Assembly (NCBI RefSeq): GCF_000282195.1
Contig: NZ_AKJT01000131.1
Span: 1-64,000 of the forward strand
Length of the DNA stretch: 64,000 nt
Reading direction: 5' to 3'
Source of the DNA: Pseudomonas sp. GM18
GTDB lineage: Bacteria > Pseudomonadota > Gammaproteobacteria > Pseudomonadales > Pseudomonadaceae
Below are positions 1 to 8,789 of the stretch, piece after piece; position 1 is the stretch's first letter; every line of letters begins with the position of its first letter. The position numbers were made by a program, and so were the translations under genes. The notes below the pieces were generated by a model. That model had not been told where the DNA came from, ran no database searches, and saw only the letters and a list, made by a program, of their open reading frames with translations.

Positions 1-2840
1 GGCTCGCCAGCCACAACCACTGGCTCGGAGAGCACGGTTTCGGCAACTGGGGCTTCGGCAACTGGAGCTTCAGCAACCGGGGCTTCAGCGACTGACACTG
101 GCGCTTCGACAGCAACCGGTGGCTCGGCAACCCAGTTGAACGTGGTTTGTTCTTCACGAACTTCGCGAATTTCACGTGCCGGTTCAGCCGCAGGCGCTTC
201 AACTACAGGTTCTGCAGCAACCACTGGTTCAGCGGCAGCTTCAACTTCCGGCTGTGCTTCACGCATCGGTGCCACTTCAACTTCCGGAGCGGCGATGGCT
301 TCTACCGGCGTGGTCGCTTCAACCACTGGTGCTTCAACCGGAGCGGTTTCCAGAGTGGCGGCAGTGGCGCGTTCGGCTTGCTCATTGGCTTGTGCTTCAG
401 CAGGTGCGCTGATCACGGTGCTGGCAACGGCTGCGGTAACAGCCAGGCCGGCGGCCAGATCGGCAGCGCTTGGTGCTTCGGCGTTTTCAGCGGATTCGGA
501 TTCTTCCGAACCTTCGATCACGTTGCCGTTCGCATCGCGCTGACGCTCACGACGATTGCTGCGACGACGCTGGCCACGGGAACGGCGGCGTGGACGATCG
601 CCTTCGGCGACTTCCTGACCGTCTTCCTGCAGTTGCTCTTCGTTGGTTGGCAGCTCTTCTTCGGCAACGGCGGCAGCGGCTTGCTCGGTGCGTGGCTGAC
701 GTTCTTCACGCGGTGGGCGTGGAGCGCGCTCTTCGCGTGGCTGACGGGCCGGACGCTCTTCAGCGGTGGCAGCGGCGGCCGGTGCGGCATCCAGAGGCTC
801 GCGCAGTTCACGAACCGGACGTTCTTCACGCTCGCCACGTGGCTTGCGATCTTCACGCGGTGCGCGCGGTGCACGTTCTTCACGAGGGGCGCGTGGTGCG
901 CGTTCTTCGCGGGCGACTGCTGGCGTTTCTTCGCGGGCTTCGCGTGGCTCACGTGGTGCGCGCTCTTCACGCGGTGCACGTTCCTCACGAGGCTTGCGCT
1001 CTTCATCGCGGCGACCGTTACGGTTGCGGCTCTGCTGACGACCGTTGCGACGTTCTTCGTTGCGGGCAGGGCGTTCAGTGGTCGCTGGTTTTTCAACCAC
1101 AACCGGAGCAACAGGCTCTTCCTTGGTCGCGAACAGACTGATCAGCGACTTCACCAGGCCCTTGAACAGGCTTGGCTCTGGCGCGGCAACCGGTGCAGCC
1201 ACTGGAGCGGCGACGACTTCGGTCGGAACCGGAGCGTTGGCGCGGGCCGGAGCGGTCTTGACCGCGGCTTCCTGGCGAACCAGGGTGCGGGTCGCAGCGG
1301 CTGGCTGGACTTCTTCGACTTCGGCAGCGGCAGCAGCGATTTCGTAGCTGGACTGATTGATGCTGGCTTCCGGGCTGTCATCGCGCAGACGCTGAACTTC
1401 GAAGTGCGGGGTTTCGAGGTGATCGTTCGGCAGAATGACGATGCGAGCGCGGGTGCGCAGTTCGATCTTGGTGATCGAGTTGCGCTTTTCGTTGAGCAGG
1501 AACGCAGCCACCGGGATCGGCACTTGGGCGCGAACTTCGGCGGTACGGTCTTTCAGGGCCTCTTCTTCGATCAGGCGCAGGATCGCCAGCGACAGCGATT
1601 CAACGTCACGGATGATGCCGGTGCCGTTGCAACGCGGGCAAACGATGCCGCTGCTTTCGCCCAGCGATGGACGCAGGCGCTGACGGGACATTTCCAGCAG
1701 GCCGAAGCGCGAGATGCGACCGACTTGCACGCGGGCGCGGTCGGCTTCCAGGCATTCGCGGACTTTCTCTTCCACGGCGCGCTGGTTCTTGGCAGGGGTC
1801 ATGTCGATGAAGTCGATGACGATCAGGCCGCCGATGTCGCGCAAGCGCAACTGACGGGCGATTTCTTCGGCAGCTTCAAGGTTGGTCTGCAGCGCGGTTT
1901 CTTCGATGTCGCTGCCTTTGGTGGCGCGCGCCGAGTTGATGTCGATGGACACCAGGGCTTCGGTCGGATCGATGACGATGGAACCGCCGGAAGGCAGTTC
2001 GACGACGCGCTGGAAGGCGGTTTCGATCTGGCTTTCGATCTGGAAGCGGTTGAACAGCGGAACACTGTCTTCGTACAGCTTGATCTTGCTGGCGTACTGC
2101 GGCATCACCTGGCGAATGAAGGTCAGGGCTTCGTCCTGGGCTTCAACGCTGTCGATCAGCACTTCGCCGATGTCCTGGCGCAAGTAATCGCGGATGGCGC
2201 GGATGATCACGTTGCTTTCCTGGTAGATCAGGAACGGCGCGGCGCGGTCCAGCGAGGCTTCTTTGATGGCGGTCCAGAGTTGCAGCAGGTAGTCGAGGTC
2301 CCACTGCATTTCTTCGCTGCTGCGGCCAAGGCCGGCAGTGCGAACGATCAGGCCCATGTCGGCCGGGGCAACCAGACCGTTCAGGGCTTCACGCAGTTCG
2401 TTGCGCTCTTCACCTTCTATGCGACGGGAGATACCGCCGGCACGCGGGTTGTTCGGCATCAGAACCAGGTAACGACCGGCCAGGCTGATGAAGGTGGTCA
2501 GGGCGGCGCCCTTGTTGCCACGTTCTTCTTTTTCGACCTGAACGATGACTTCCTGGCCTTCGCTCAGGACGTCCTTGATGTTGACGCGACCTTCGGGGGT
2601 TTTCTTGAAGTATTCGCGGGAGATTTCTTTGAGGGGCAGGAAGCCGTGGCGCTCAGAGCCGAAATCGACAAAGGCAGCCTCAAGGCTTGGTTCGATGCGA
2701 GTAATCCGGCCTTTATAGATGTTGGCCTTCTTCTGCTCGCGTGCACCGGATTCGATGTCCAGGTCGTAGAGGCGTTGGCCATCTACCAGTGCAACACGCA
2801 ACTCTTCGGGTTGAGTCGCGTTAATCAGCATTCTTTTCAT
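1..2840 (-). CDS. rne: Ribonuclease E, C-terminus cut by window edge
   Basis: Essential endoribonuclease that initiates mRNA decay and processes rRNA and tRNA, and scaffolds the degradosome at the membrane. The reverse strand starts MKRMLINATQPEELRVAL, the family N-terminus, followed by the S1 and catalytic region. The Zn-link CPRC is encoded at 1629-1640, near residue 401, as in E. coli (C404/C407). Roughly the first 1100 bases of the window encode a low-complexity Arg/Ala/Pro/Glu-rich tail, typical of the unstructured RNA- and protein-binding half. The stop codon lies before base 1, so the gene is partial. It is divergent from rluC across a 700-base spacer, consistent with the long autoregulated rne leader known in E. 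coli. Confidence 0.97.
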   Translation of the reverse strand, partial: MKRMLINATQPEELRVALVDGQRLYDLDIESGAREQKKANIYKGRITRIEPSLEAAFVDFGSERHGFLPLKEISREYFKKTPEGRVNIKDVLSEGQEVIVQVEKEERGNKGAALTTFISLAGRYLVLMPNNPRAGGISRRIEGEERNELREALNGLVAPADMGLIVRTAGLGRSSEEMQWDLDYLLQLWTAIKEASLDRAAPFLIYQESNVIIRAIRDYLRQDIGEVLIDSVEAQDEALTFIRQVMPQYASKIKLYEDSVPLFNRFQIESQIETAFQRVVELPSGGSIVIDPTEALVSIDINSARATKGSDIEETALQTNLEAAEEIARQLRLRDIGGLIVIDFIDMTPAKNQRAVEEKVRECLEADRARVQVGRISRFGLLEMSRQRLRPSLGESSGIVCPRCNGTGIIRDVESLSLAILRLIEEEALKDRTAEVRAQVPIPVAAFLLNEKRNSITKIELRTRARIVILPNDHLETPHFEVQRLRDDSPEASINQSSYEIAAAAAEVEEVQPAAATRTLVRQEAAVKTAPARANAPVPTEVVAAPVAAPVAAPEPSLFKGLVKSLISLFATKEEPVAPVVVEKPATTERPARNEERRNGRQQSRNRNGRRDEERKPREERAPREERAPREPREAREETPAVAREERAPRAPREERAPRAPREDRKPRGEREERPVRELREPLDAAPAAAATAEERPARQPREERAPRPPREERQPRTEQAAAAVAEEELPTNEEQLQEDGQEVAEGDRPRRRSRGQRRRSNRRERQRDANGNVIEGSEESESAENAEAPSAADLAAGLAVTAAVASTVISAPAEAQANEQAERATAATLETAPVEAPVVEATTPVEAIAAPEVEVAPMREAQPEVEAAAEPVVAAEPVVEAPAAEPAREIREVREEQTTFNWVAEPPVAVEAPVSVAEAPVAEAPVAEAPVAETVLSEPVVVAGE

Positions 2841-3541
2841 GTAGTACCGTCGGTTTCCGGGCTGCCGGAAACGGCGTTCGGCACACACGACTTCTCACGG
2901 TCGGTGTCAGGTGCGTCAGGAGTGGCTGGCCACTCCAGTGTCTAGCGAACCCCGGTCAATTGGGCCGGTGTCGCGACGTACGCGTCCTGCTTGCTGTGGC
3001 TACTTAAGCACTCAGTCAGGAGGAGGAATCAACCGGCGGCTGTGGACGAGATGAAGCGTCTTGATAAAGCCTATTGCTACACAGTCCAGCGGTTGTGCAT
3101 CTCCACCCTACACGTATCCCTGATAATTCGGGTGCTGCCGCGCGCAGAATCCGCAGCGGGTTGGCATTTACCGTGAGCTCCGAAAGGGGGAGGTCACGCA
3201 TCATGGCTAATTTAGGCGTTGTTTCCGAAGCGTTCGCTCGGGGTCGTTTGCCGCTGACTGCACTTTGTGAACTGGCCGTGAATATTTGCTCGGAAGGCGA
3301 GTGAAAACTCTGCTTTGCGGCATGATTCAGGCCTTATGTCACCTGCGCTTGTTACAACTGCAAACTCTGCCGTTACGTAGCGAAAGCCCCGTAGGACGGC
3401 CTCTCGTCCTCGTGAATTGCGTTGGTCAGGGCCGGTTTTTGACCGTTAGTCCGCTGTCCAGGCCACTTTTGGCGGCGTTCGCGACTATAGCAGCAATGAT
3501 TAAGTGCTTCAATTCCATAAAAAATTGTTATCATCCGCACC
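2841..3541. promoter_or_regulatory. rne/rluC divergent intergenic region with probable long rne leader
   Basis: This 701-base spacer has no recognised gene. A hairpin (GTTTCCG 2853-2859, CGGAAAC 2866-2872) sits directly before the rne start in the rne transcript. A second small stem (AGGACG/CGTCCT) lies around 3392-3409. RNase E leaders of several hundred nucleotides with hairpins bound by the enzyme itself are established in E. coli; applying that here is inference. The AT-rich stretch 3490-3541 next to rluC is the likely location of the rluC promoter. A 33-codon ORF at 3203-3304 with a strong Shine-Dalgarno is described among the findings. Confidence 0.5.
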
Positions 3542-4501
3542 ATGACGACTACTGCCCCTTCGACCCCAGGCGTACAACTGCTTGAGGTCTCGCCGGAATA
3601 TGCCGGCCAACGTATTGATAACTTCCTTCTCGCTCGGCTCAAAGGCGTGCCCAAGACCTTGATTTACCGCATTTTGCGTAAAGGCGAAGTGCGGGTGAAC
3701 AAAGGTCGGATCAAGCCCGAATACAAGCTGCAGGCGGGCGACATCGTGCGCGTGCCGCCGGTTCGCGTGCCCGAACGCGACGAGCCCGTGCCGCTGGCCC
3801 AGGGGCTGCTGCAGCGGCTCGAGGCCTCGATTGTCTATGAAGACAAGGCGCTGATCGTGATCAACAAGCCCGCTGGCATCGCGGTTCACGGCGGCAGCGG
3901 CTTGAATTACGGCGTCATCGAAGCCTTTCGTCAGTTACGGCCTGATGCAAAAGAGCTCGAGTTGGTTCACCGCCTCGACCGGGACACGTCCGGCCTGCTG
4001 ATGATCGCCAAAAAGCGCAGCATGTTGCGTCACTTGCACGCCGCATTGCGCGGCGATGGCGTCGACAAACGCTATATGGCTCTGGTGCGCGGCAACTGGG
4101 CGACTTCAATCAAACAGGTTCGTGCGCCCTTGCAAAAGAGCAATCTGCGCTCTGGCGAGCGCATGGTCGAAGTCGACGAAGAAGGCAAGGAAGCCCTGAC
4201 CGTATTCAAGGTGCTGCGCCGCTTCGGTGACTTCGCCACCATGGTCGAAGCCAAGCCGATCACCGGTCGCACTCACCAGATTCGCGTCCATACTTTGCAT
4301 GCCGGGCATTGCATTGCCGGCGACACCAAGTACGGCGATGAAGATTTCAGCAAAGAAATTCGTGACCTGGGCGGCAAGCGTCTATTCCTGCATGCCTACA
4401 TGCTGACCGTGCCGCTGCCTGATGGCGGCGAGCTGAAGTTGCAGGCGCCGGTCGACGAAATGTGGGCCAAAACCGTGGAGCGATTGAGTGCGCCCATCTG
4501 A
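3542..4501 (+). CDS. rluC: 23S rRNA pseudouridine(955/2504/2580) synthase RluC
   Basis: Isomerises three uridines of 23S rRNA to pseudouridine during large-subunit assembly. The 319-residue protein has an N-terminal S4 RNA-binding domain (about residues 20-80) and a RluA-type catalytic domain with HRLDRDTSG at 143-151; the Asp of HRLD (146) is the catalytic residue of the family. Downstream are the GRTHQIRVH and LFLHAY motifs. The assignment as RluC rather than RluA or RluD rests on length, the S4 domain and its position beside rne, the usual proteobacterial arrangement. It overlaps the next gene by 14 bases, so the two are probably translationally coupled. Confidence 0.93.
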   Translation: MTTTAPSTPGVQLLEVSPEYAGQRIDNFLLARLKGVPKTLIYRILRKGEVRVNKGRIKPEYKLQAGDIVRVPPVRVPERDEPVPLAQGLLQRLEASIVYEDKALIVINKPAGIAVHGGSGLNYGVIEAFRQLRPDAKELELVHRLDRDTSGLLMIAKKRSMLRHLHAALRGDGVDKRYMALVRGNWATSIKQVRAPLQKSNLRSGERMVEVDEEGKEALTVFKVLRRFGDFATMVEAKPITGRTHQIRVHTLHAGHCIAGDTKYGDEDFSKEIRDLGGKRLFLHAYMLTVPLPDGGELKLQAPVDEMWAKTVERLSAPI

Positions 4502-5150
4502 TTACAAGCTGCTGATTTTCGATTGGGACGGTACGCTCGCGGACTCCATTGGTCGGATTGTCGAGGCGATGCACGTGGCGTCCAGGCGCTCCGGCTTCCC
4601 GTTGCGTGATGATTTTGCGGTCAAAGGCATCATCGGTCTCGGACTGCCGGAGGCGATTCGCACCTTGTATCCCGAGATCAGTGATAGCGAACTGGTAGCG
4701 TTCCGTGATTATTACGCGGAGCACTACATTGCGGCGGAGGCTGTTCCTTCGCCGTTGTTCGAGGGCGTGCTCGAGTCGATGGAAGCGTTTCGTGCTGACG
4801 GCTATCACCTGGCGGTTGCCACCGGCAAGGCGCGGCGCGGGCTGGACCGGGTGCTGAAAGCTCACGGCTGGGAAGATTATTTTGATGTCACTCGTGCGGC
4901 CGATGAAACGGCCAGCAAGCCCCATCCGTTGATGCTCGAGCAAATCCTCGCCCATTGCGAGGTTCGCCCGGAGCAGGCGCTGATGGTCGGGGATTCGTCC
5001 TTCGATCTGCAGATGGCGCGTAACGCTGGCATGGATTCGGTGGCGGTCAGCTATGGCGCTCAATCGATCGAGGCGTTGCAGCAGTTCGAGCCACGACTGT
5101 CCATTGATCGTTTTTCAGAATTGCGCTCCTGGCTGAGTCAGCGGGCATAA
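4488..5150 (+). CDS. HAD-superfamily hydrolase, phosphoglycolate-phosphatase-like
   Basis: A 220-residue subfamily IA HAD phosphatase. Motif I is FDWDGTLADS (nucleophile Asp12 and acid/base Asp14), motif II is the Thr of VATGK, motif III the Lys of KPHPLML, and motif IV is MVGDSSFDLQMARNAG. A helical cap lies between motifs I and II. It starts at a GTG inside the end of rluC and is followed by sppA 24 bases later, suggesting one transcript. Its position corresponds to PA2974. The physiological substrate cannot be read from sequence; phosphoglycolate or another small phosphorylated metabolite is likely. Confidence 0.85.
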   Translation: MRPSDYKLLIFDWDGTLADSIGRIVEAMHVASRRSGFPLRDDFAVKGIIGLGLPEAIRTLYPEISDSELVAFRDYYAEHYIAAEAVPSPLFEGVLESMEAFRADGYHLAVATGKARRGLDRVLKAHGWEDYFDVTRAADETASKPHPLMLEQILAHCEVRPEQALMVGDSSFDLQMARNAGMDSVAVSYGAQSIEALQQFEPRLSIDRFSELRSWLSQRA

Positions 5151-5174
5151 CGGGTTTTTGCAGGGGTAAGTGTC

Positions 5175-6164
5175 ATGACCGACGAATGGAAAGCGCCCGC
5201 CAAGGCGAGCGCAGAGAGCGGTGACGAGAAAAGCTGGGCGCTGCTGGAAAAAACCCTGCTGGCCAATGTGCAGGAGCATCGCCGGTCCCGTCGCTGGGGG
5301 ATTTTTTTCAAACTGCTGGCCTTTGCGTACCTGTTGCTTGCGTTGTTCTTGTTCTCGCCGCTGATGGATGTGGAAAAAAGCGCCGCTCGCGGCTCCGGTT
5401 ACACGGCACTGATCGATATAACCGGCATGATCGCCGAGAAAGAGCCGGCCAGTGCTGACAATATCGTCGGCAGTCTGCGTAAAGCCTTCGAGGATAATAA
5501 GGTCAAGGGTGTGATCCTGCGGATCAACAGCCCGGGCGGCAGTCCGGTGCAGTCGGGTTATGTCTACGACGAGATCCGTCGTTTGCGCGGCCTGCATCCG
5601 GATACCAAAGTTTACGCGGTGATCTCGGATCTGGGGGCTTCCGGTGCCTATTACATTGCCAGTGCGGCAGATCAGATTTACGCCGACAAGGCGAGCCTGG
5701 TGGGTTCCATTGGTGTGACGGCGGCCGGTTACGGTTTTGTCGGCACCATGGAGAAGTTGGGGGTCGAGCGTCGTACCTACACCTCCGGTGAGCACAAATC
5801 ATTCCTCGATCCGTTCCAGCCGCAGAAGCCTGAGGAAACTCAGTTCTGGCAGGGGGTGCTCGATACCACCCATCAGCAGTTCATCAGTAGCGTCAAGAAG
5901 GGGCGTGGCGATCGTCTCAAGGACAAAGAGCATCCGGAACTATTCTCCGGGCTGGTCTGGTCAGGTGAACAGGCGCTGCCGCTGGGATTGATTGATGGGT
6001 TGGGCAGTGCCAGTTCGGTGGCGCGTGACGTGATTGGCGAGAAAGAGCTGGTGGACTTTACTATCGAGGAGTCGCCGTTTGATCGTTTCTCGAAAAAGCT
6101 CGGTGCCAGCGTGGCTGAGCATTTGGCGATGTGGATGGGCTTTCAGGGGCCGGCATTGCGCTGA
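5175..6164 (+). CDS. sppA: S49-family signal peptide peptidase, SppA/SohB type
   Basis: Membrane-anchored serine protease that degrades leftover signal peptides and misfolded membrane fragments. The 329-residue protein has a cytoplasmic N-terminus (1-40), one transmembrane helix (about 41-62) and a single S49 domain. Visible are RINSPGGSP (117-124), the nucleophile Ser156 in GASGAYYIA, and the general-base Lys208 in SGEHKSFLDPF, giving the Ser-Lys dyad of the family. Its single-domain size resembles short SppA forms rather than the tandem 67-kDa E. coli protein. The start is supported by AGGGG upstream. A rho-independent terminator follows within 20 bases, so it ends the rluC-HAD-sppA unit. 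Confidence 0.9.
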   Translation: MTDEWKAPAKASAESGDEKSWALLEKTLLANVQEHRRSRRWGIFFKLLAFAYLLLALFLFSPLMDVEKSAARGSGYTALIDITGMIAEKEPASADNIVGSLRKAFEDNKVKGVILRINSPGGSPVQSGYVYDEIRRLRGLHPDTKVYAVISDLGASGAYYIASAADQIYADKASLVGSIGVTAAGYGFVGTMEKLGVERRTYTSGEHKSFLDPFQPQKPEETQFWQGVLDTTHQQFISSVKKGRGDRLKDKEHPELFSGLVWSGEQALPLGLIDGLGSASSVARDVIGEKELVDFTIEESPFDRFSKKLGASVAEHLAMWMGFQGPALR

Positions 6165-6182
6165 TCGTGTGGCTGTATAAAG

Positions 6183-6208
6183 AAACCGGCCTGCGTGGCC
6201 GGTTTTTT
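6183..6208 (+). terminator. Rho-independent terminator after sppA
   Basis: Nine-base arms AAACCGGCC and GGCCGGTTT with a five-base loop, followed by a T run. It also reads acceptably on the reverse strand as the end of the convergent maf gene. Confidence 0.85.
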
Positions 6209-6242
6209 GTGCGGGCGCAGCCTGCTGCTACACGGATGTGGT

Positions 6243-6821
6243 TCAGGGTATTTGCACGCCTTCAGCCAGCAACATGTCGACCAGGCGAATCAGTGGCAGG
6301 CCGATCAGGCTGGTGGCGTCAGGGCCTTCGGTGCTTTGAAACAGGCTCACACCCAATCCTTCAGCCTTGAAGCTGCCAGCGCAGTCGTAGGGCTGTTCAG
6401 CGTGCAGGTAGCGTTCGATGCGTGCTGCGTCGAGTGCGCGCATGTGTACGGTAAACGGCACGCAGTCGACCTGGCAGTAGCCGGTCTGACTGTTGAGCAG
6501 TGCCAGGCCGGTGAGGAATGTCACGCTGGCGCCGCTCGATGCCAGCAGTTGTTCGCGGGCCTTTTCGAAGCTGTGTGGCTTGCCGATAATCCGCTGGCCC
6601 AGTACCGCGACCTGGTCCGAGCCGATGATCAGGTGGGCGGGGTGACTGGCGGCAAGTGCGCGGGCTTTTTCTTCGGCGAGGCGCTTTACCAGTTCGATGG
6701 CTGACTCGTCCGGGCGATGGCTTTCGTCGATATCCGGCGAGCTGCAAGTAAACGGCAACTGCAGGCGGGCCAACAATTCCCGGCGATAAACCGAGCTTGA
6801 AGCGAGTAATAAAGGCAGCAT
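6243..6821 (-). CDS. Maf-family nucleoside triphosphate pyrophosphatase (YceF/Maf-2 type)
   Basis: Hydrolyses non-canonical or modified NTPs (7-methyl-GTP for the YceF subgroup) to NMP and PPi, cleaning the nucleotide pool. The protein begins MLPLLLASSSVYRRELL, with the ASSS-R-LL substrate-binding signature. It continues with SPDIDES, the KAR motif near residue 70, and IIGSDQVAVL containing the catalytic Asp. ATG 6821 is preferred because GGAG lies about six bases before it; a second in-frame ATG at 6827 directly abuts that Shine-Dalgarno. It lies antisense to its neighbours and is divergent from yceD, a conserved Pseudomonas arrangement. Confidence 0.88.
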   Translation of the reverse strand: MLPLLLASSSVYRRELLARLQLPFTCSSPDIDESHRPDESAIELVKRLAEEKARALAASHPAHLIIGSDQVAVLGQRIIGKPHSFEKAREQLLASSGASVTFLTGLALLNSQTGYCQVDCVPFTVHMRALDAARIERYLHAEQPYDCAGSFKAEGLGVSLFQSTEGPDATSLIGLPLIRLVDMLLAEGVQIP

Positions 6822-6889
6822 GCGCATCTCCAAAGGGCAAGGGACGAATTCTAGCGCAGGCTCAAGTGACGGGCAGGGCTGAATTTCCT

Positions 6890-6917
6890 TTGACATGGCT
6901 GGGGGCATCCCTATAAT
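6890..6917 (+). promoter_or_regulatory. Consensus sigma-70 promoter of the yceD-rpmF-plsX-fab operon
   Basis: TTGACA (6890-6895), a 16-base spacer and TATAAT (6912-6917) match both sigma-70 hexamers perfectly. The predicted transcription start, 6-7 bases after the -10, is at about 6923-6925, only two to four bases before the yceD ATG at 6927. Transcripts would therefore be leaderless or nearly so. Confidence 0.85.
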
Positions 6918-6926
6918 GCTGCGCCT

Positions 6927-7454
6927 ATGTTGAATGACCCGATTCCACCTCACGTTGACCCGCGCAAATTGGCTGACCGTGGCACCACCCTTCAAGGTGA
7001 AATGCTGCTGGCCGATTTGGAGAGACTCTGCGACCCGCTTTCCGACAATGTCGGTACGGTGCAGGCTAAATTCGTTTTTGAACGAGATGAACGTAAGTCT
7101 GTGGTAATCCACAGCTTTATCGACACCGAAGTCAAAATGGTTTGCCAGCGTTGTCTTGAGCTGGTCACCCTGCCGATCCATAGCGAATGCAGTTATGCTG
7201 TGGTGAAGGAGGGTGCGAATACCCAGTCGTTGCCGAAAGGTTATGACGTGCTGGAACTGGGCGAAGATCCATTGGATCTGCAGTCACTGATCGAGGAGGA
7301 GCTTCTGCTCGCCTTGCCCATTGTGCCTGCTCATCATCCGGAAGAATGCCAGCAGCCGGCGGGAGCAGATGAGCCCGAACCGAGCGAGGACGAGGTAACG
7401 CGGTCCAACCCGTTCAGTGTATTGGCGCAGTTAAAGCGTGACCCAAACGTTTAG
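6927..7454 (+). CDS. yceD: YceD (DUF177) protein, large-subunit biogenesis/L32 partner
   Basis: A 175-residue DUF177 protein. The family is almost always encoded immediately before rpmF and has been linked to 23S rRNA accumulation and ribosome assembly. The CQRCLELV-x8-C cysteine group in the middle and the acidic C-terminal third (EECQQPAGADEPEPSEDE) are characteristic. The N-terminus MLNDPIPPHVDPRKLADRG is the form I know from other pseudomonads, which supports ATG 6927 although there is no room for a leader or Shine-Dalgarno. rpmF follows after 13 bases. Confidence 0.88.
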   Translation: MLNDPIPPHVDPRKLADRGTTLQGEMLLADLERLCDPLSDNVGTVQAKFVFERDERKSVVIHSFIDTEVKMVCQRCLELVTLPIHSECSYAVVKEGANTQSLPKGYDVLELGEDPLDLQSLIEEELLLALPIVPAHHPEECQQPAGADEPEPSEDEVTRSNPFSVLAQLKRDPNV

Positions 7455-7467
7455 GAGTTAATCAATT

Positions 7468-7650
7468 ATGGCTGTTCAGCAGAACAAAAAATCCCGCTCT
7501 GCCCGTGACATGCGTCGTTCGCACGATGCTCTCGAGGCTAGCACCCTGTCTGTAGAAAAAACCACCGGTGAAGTTCACCTGCGTCACCACGTATCGCCAG
7601 AAGGCGTATACCGTGGCCGTAAAGTGATCGACAAGGGCGCTGACGAGTAA
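7468..7650 (+). CDS. rpmF: 50S ribosomal protein L32
   Basis: A 60-residue basic protein beginning [20 protein letters not shown], the standard proteobacterial L32 N-terminus. The typical zinc-binding cysteines are absent, as in many gammaproteobacterial L32 proteins. TAGGAG lies before the ATG. It sits between yceD and plsX, the common operon that couples ribosome and membrane-lipid synthesis. Confidence 0.98.
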
Positions 7651-7653
7651 TCC

Positions 7654-8664
7654 TTGTCCGCTCAAGTCATCGCGATTGACGCAATGGGCGGGGACTTCGG
7701 TCCCCGCAGCATTGTTCAGGCCAGCCTTGCTTGTCTCTCAGCTACGCCCTCGCTGCACCTGACCCTTGTCGGTCAACCCTCCCTACTTGAAGAATTGATC
7801 GCTGGCCAATCGGCTGTGGATCGCTCGCGCCTGTCGATTGTGCCGGCGTCCGAAGTCATCACCATGGACGAAAAGCCTGCCCAGGCCTTGCGCGGCAAGC
7901 CTGACTCGTCGATGCGCGTGGCGCTGGAGTTGTTGCGTGATGGCAAGGTCCAGGCGTGCGTCAGTGCCGGCAATACCGGTGCGTTGATGGCGTTGTCGCG
8001 GTTTGTGCTCAAAACCTTGCCGGGGATCGATCGGCCGGCCATGGTCGCCGCCATTCCGACCGAGAAAGGTTTCTGCCAGTTGCTCGATCTGGGCGCCAAT
8101 GTCGATTGCAGTGCCGAGCATCTGTTGCAGTTTGCAGTGATGGGGTCGGTGGCGGCGCAAGCGTTGGGGGTCGTTCGGCCGCGGGTCGCGTTGCTGAATA
8201 TCGGCACCGAAGACATTAAGGGTAATCAGCAGGTCAAGCTGGCGGCGACCCTGCTGCAACATGCGCGTGGCCTGAACTACATCGGGTTTGTCGAAGGTGA
8301 CGGTTTGTACCGTGGCGAGGCGGATGTGGTGGTGTGTGACGGCTTTGTCGGCAATATCCTGCTCAAGTCCAGCGAAGGCCTGGCGACCATGATTGCCGGG
8401 CGCATCGAGGCCCAGTTCAAGAAAAATTTGGCGTCGAAACTGGTGGGCGCACTGGCGCTGCCGCTGATGAAGCGCTTGCAGGCCGAGCTGGCGCCGGCAC
8501 GCCATAACGGCGCAAGTTTCCTCGGTTTGCAGGGAATTGTCGTGAAAAGTCATGGTTCGGCGGGGGTTCAGGGCTTCCAGAGTGCGATTCAGCGCGCCTT
8601 GATCGAGATCCAGGAAAACTTGCCGGAACGTCTTCATGGGCGCCTGGAAGATTTGTTGCCTTAG
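7654..8664 (+). CDS. plsX: Phosphate acyltransferase PlsX
   Basis: Converts acyl-ACP to acyl-phosphate, the acyl donor for PlsY in phospholipid synthesis; a peripheral membrane enzyme. The 336-residue protein starts VIAIDAMGGDFGP and has VSAGNTGALMALS, LLDLGANVDC and GFVGNILLKSSEG, all PlsX signatures. The chosen start is a rare TTG (7654) three bases after the rpmF stop, giving the family N-terminus. The weak initiation signal suggests coupling to rpmF translation. Confidence 0.95.
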   Translation: MSAQVIAIDAMGGDFGPRSIVQASLACLSATPSLHLTLVGQPSLLEELIAGQSAVDRSRLSIVPASEVITMDEKPAQALRGKPDSSMRVALELLRDGKVQACVSAGNTGALMALSRFVLKTLPGIDRPAMVAAIPTEKGFCQLLDLGANVDCSAEHLLQFAVMGSVAAQALGVVRPRVALLNIGTEDIKGNQQVKLAATLLQHARGLNYIGFVEGDGLYRGEADVVVCDGFVGNILLKSSEGLATMIAGRIEAQFKKNLASKLVGALALPLMKRLQAELAPARHNGASFLGLQGIVVKSHGSAGVQGFQSAIQRALIEIQENLPERLHGRLEDLLP

Positions 8665-8789
8665 GCGTTTTCGTCAGACAATGCTTAAATGTGACCGCTC
8701 AGTTCAATGAGCCATCCAACTGTCAGTTTCTTGCGTTCCCCTGGCGGGACGTCAATTCTCCGACGACAAGATCATTAGGGGCTTGTTAC

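Noticed and set aside
147..2945. 932-codon open frame on the + strand opposite rne
   Set aside because: Shadow of the high-GC rne gene. It has Phe/Trp-rich low-complexity composition and no family features, while the reverse strand encodes clear RNase E motifs.
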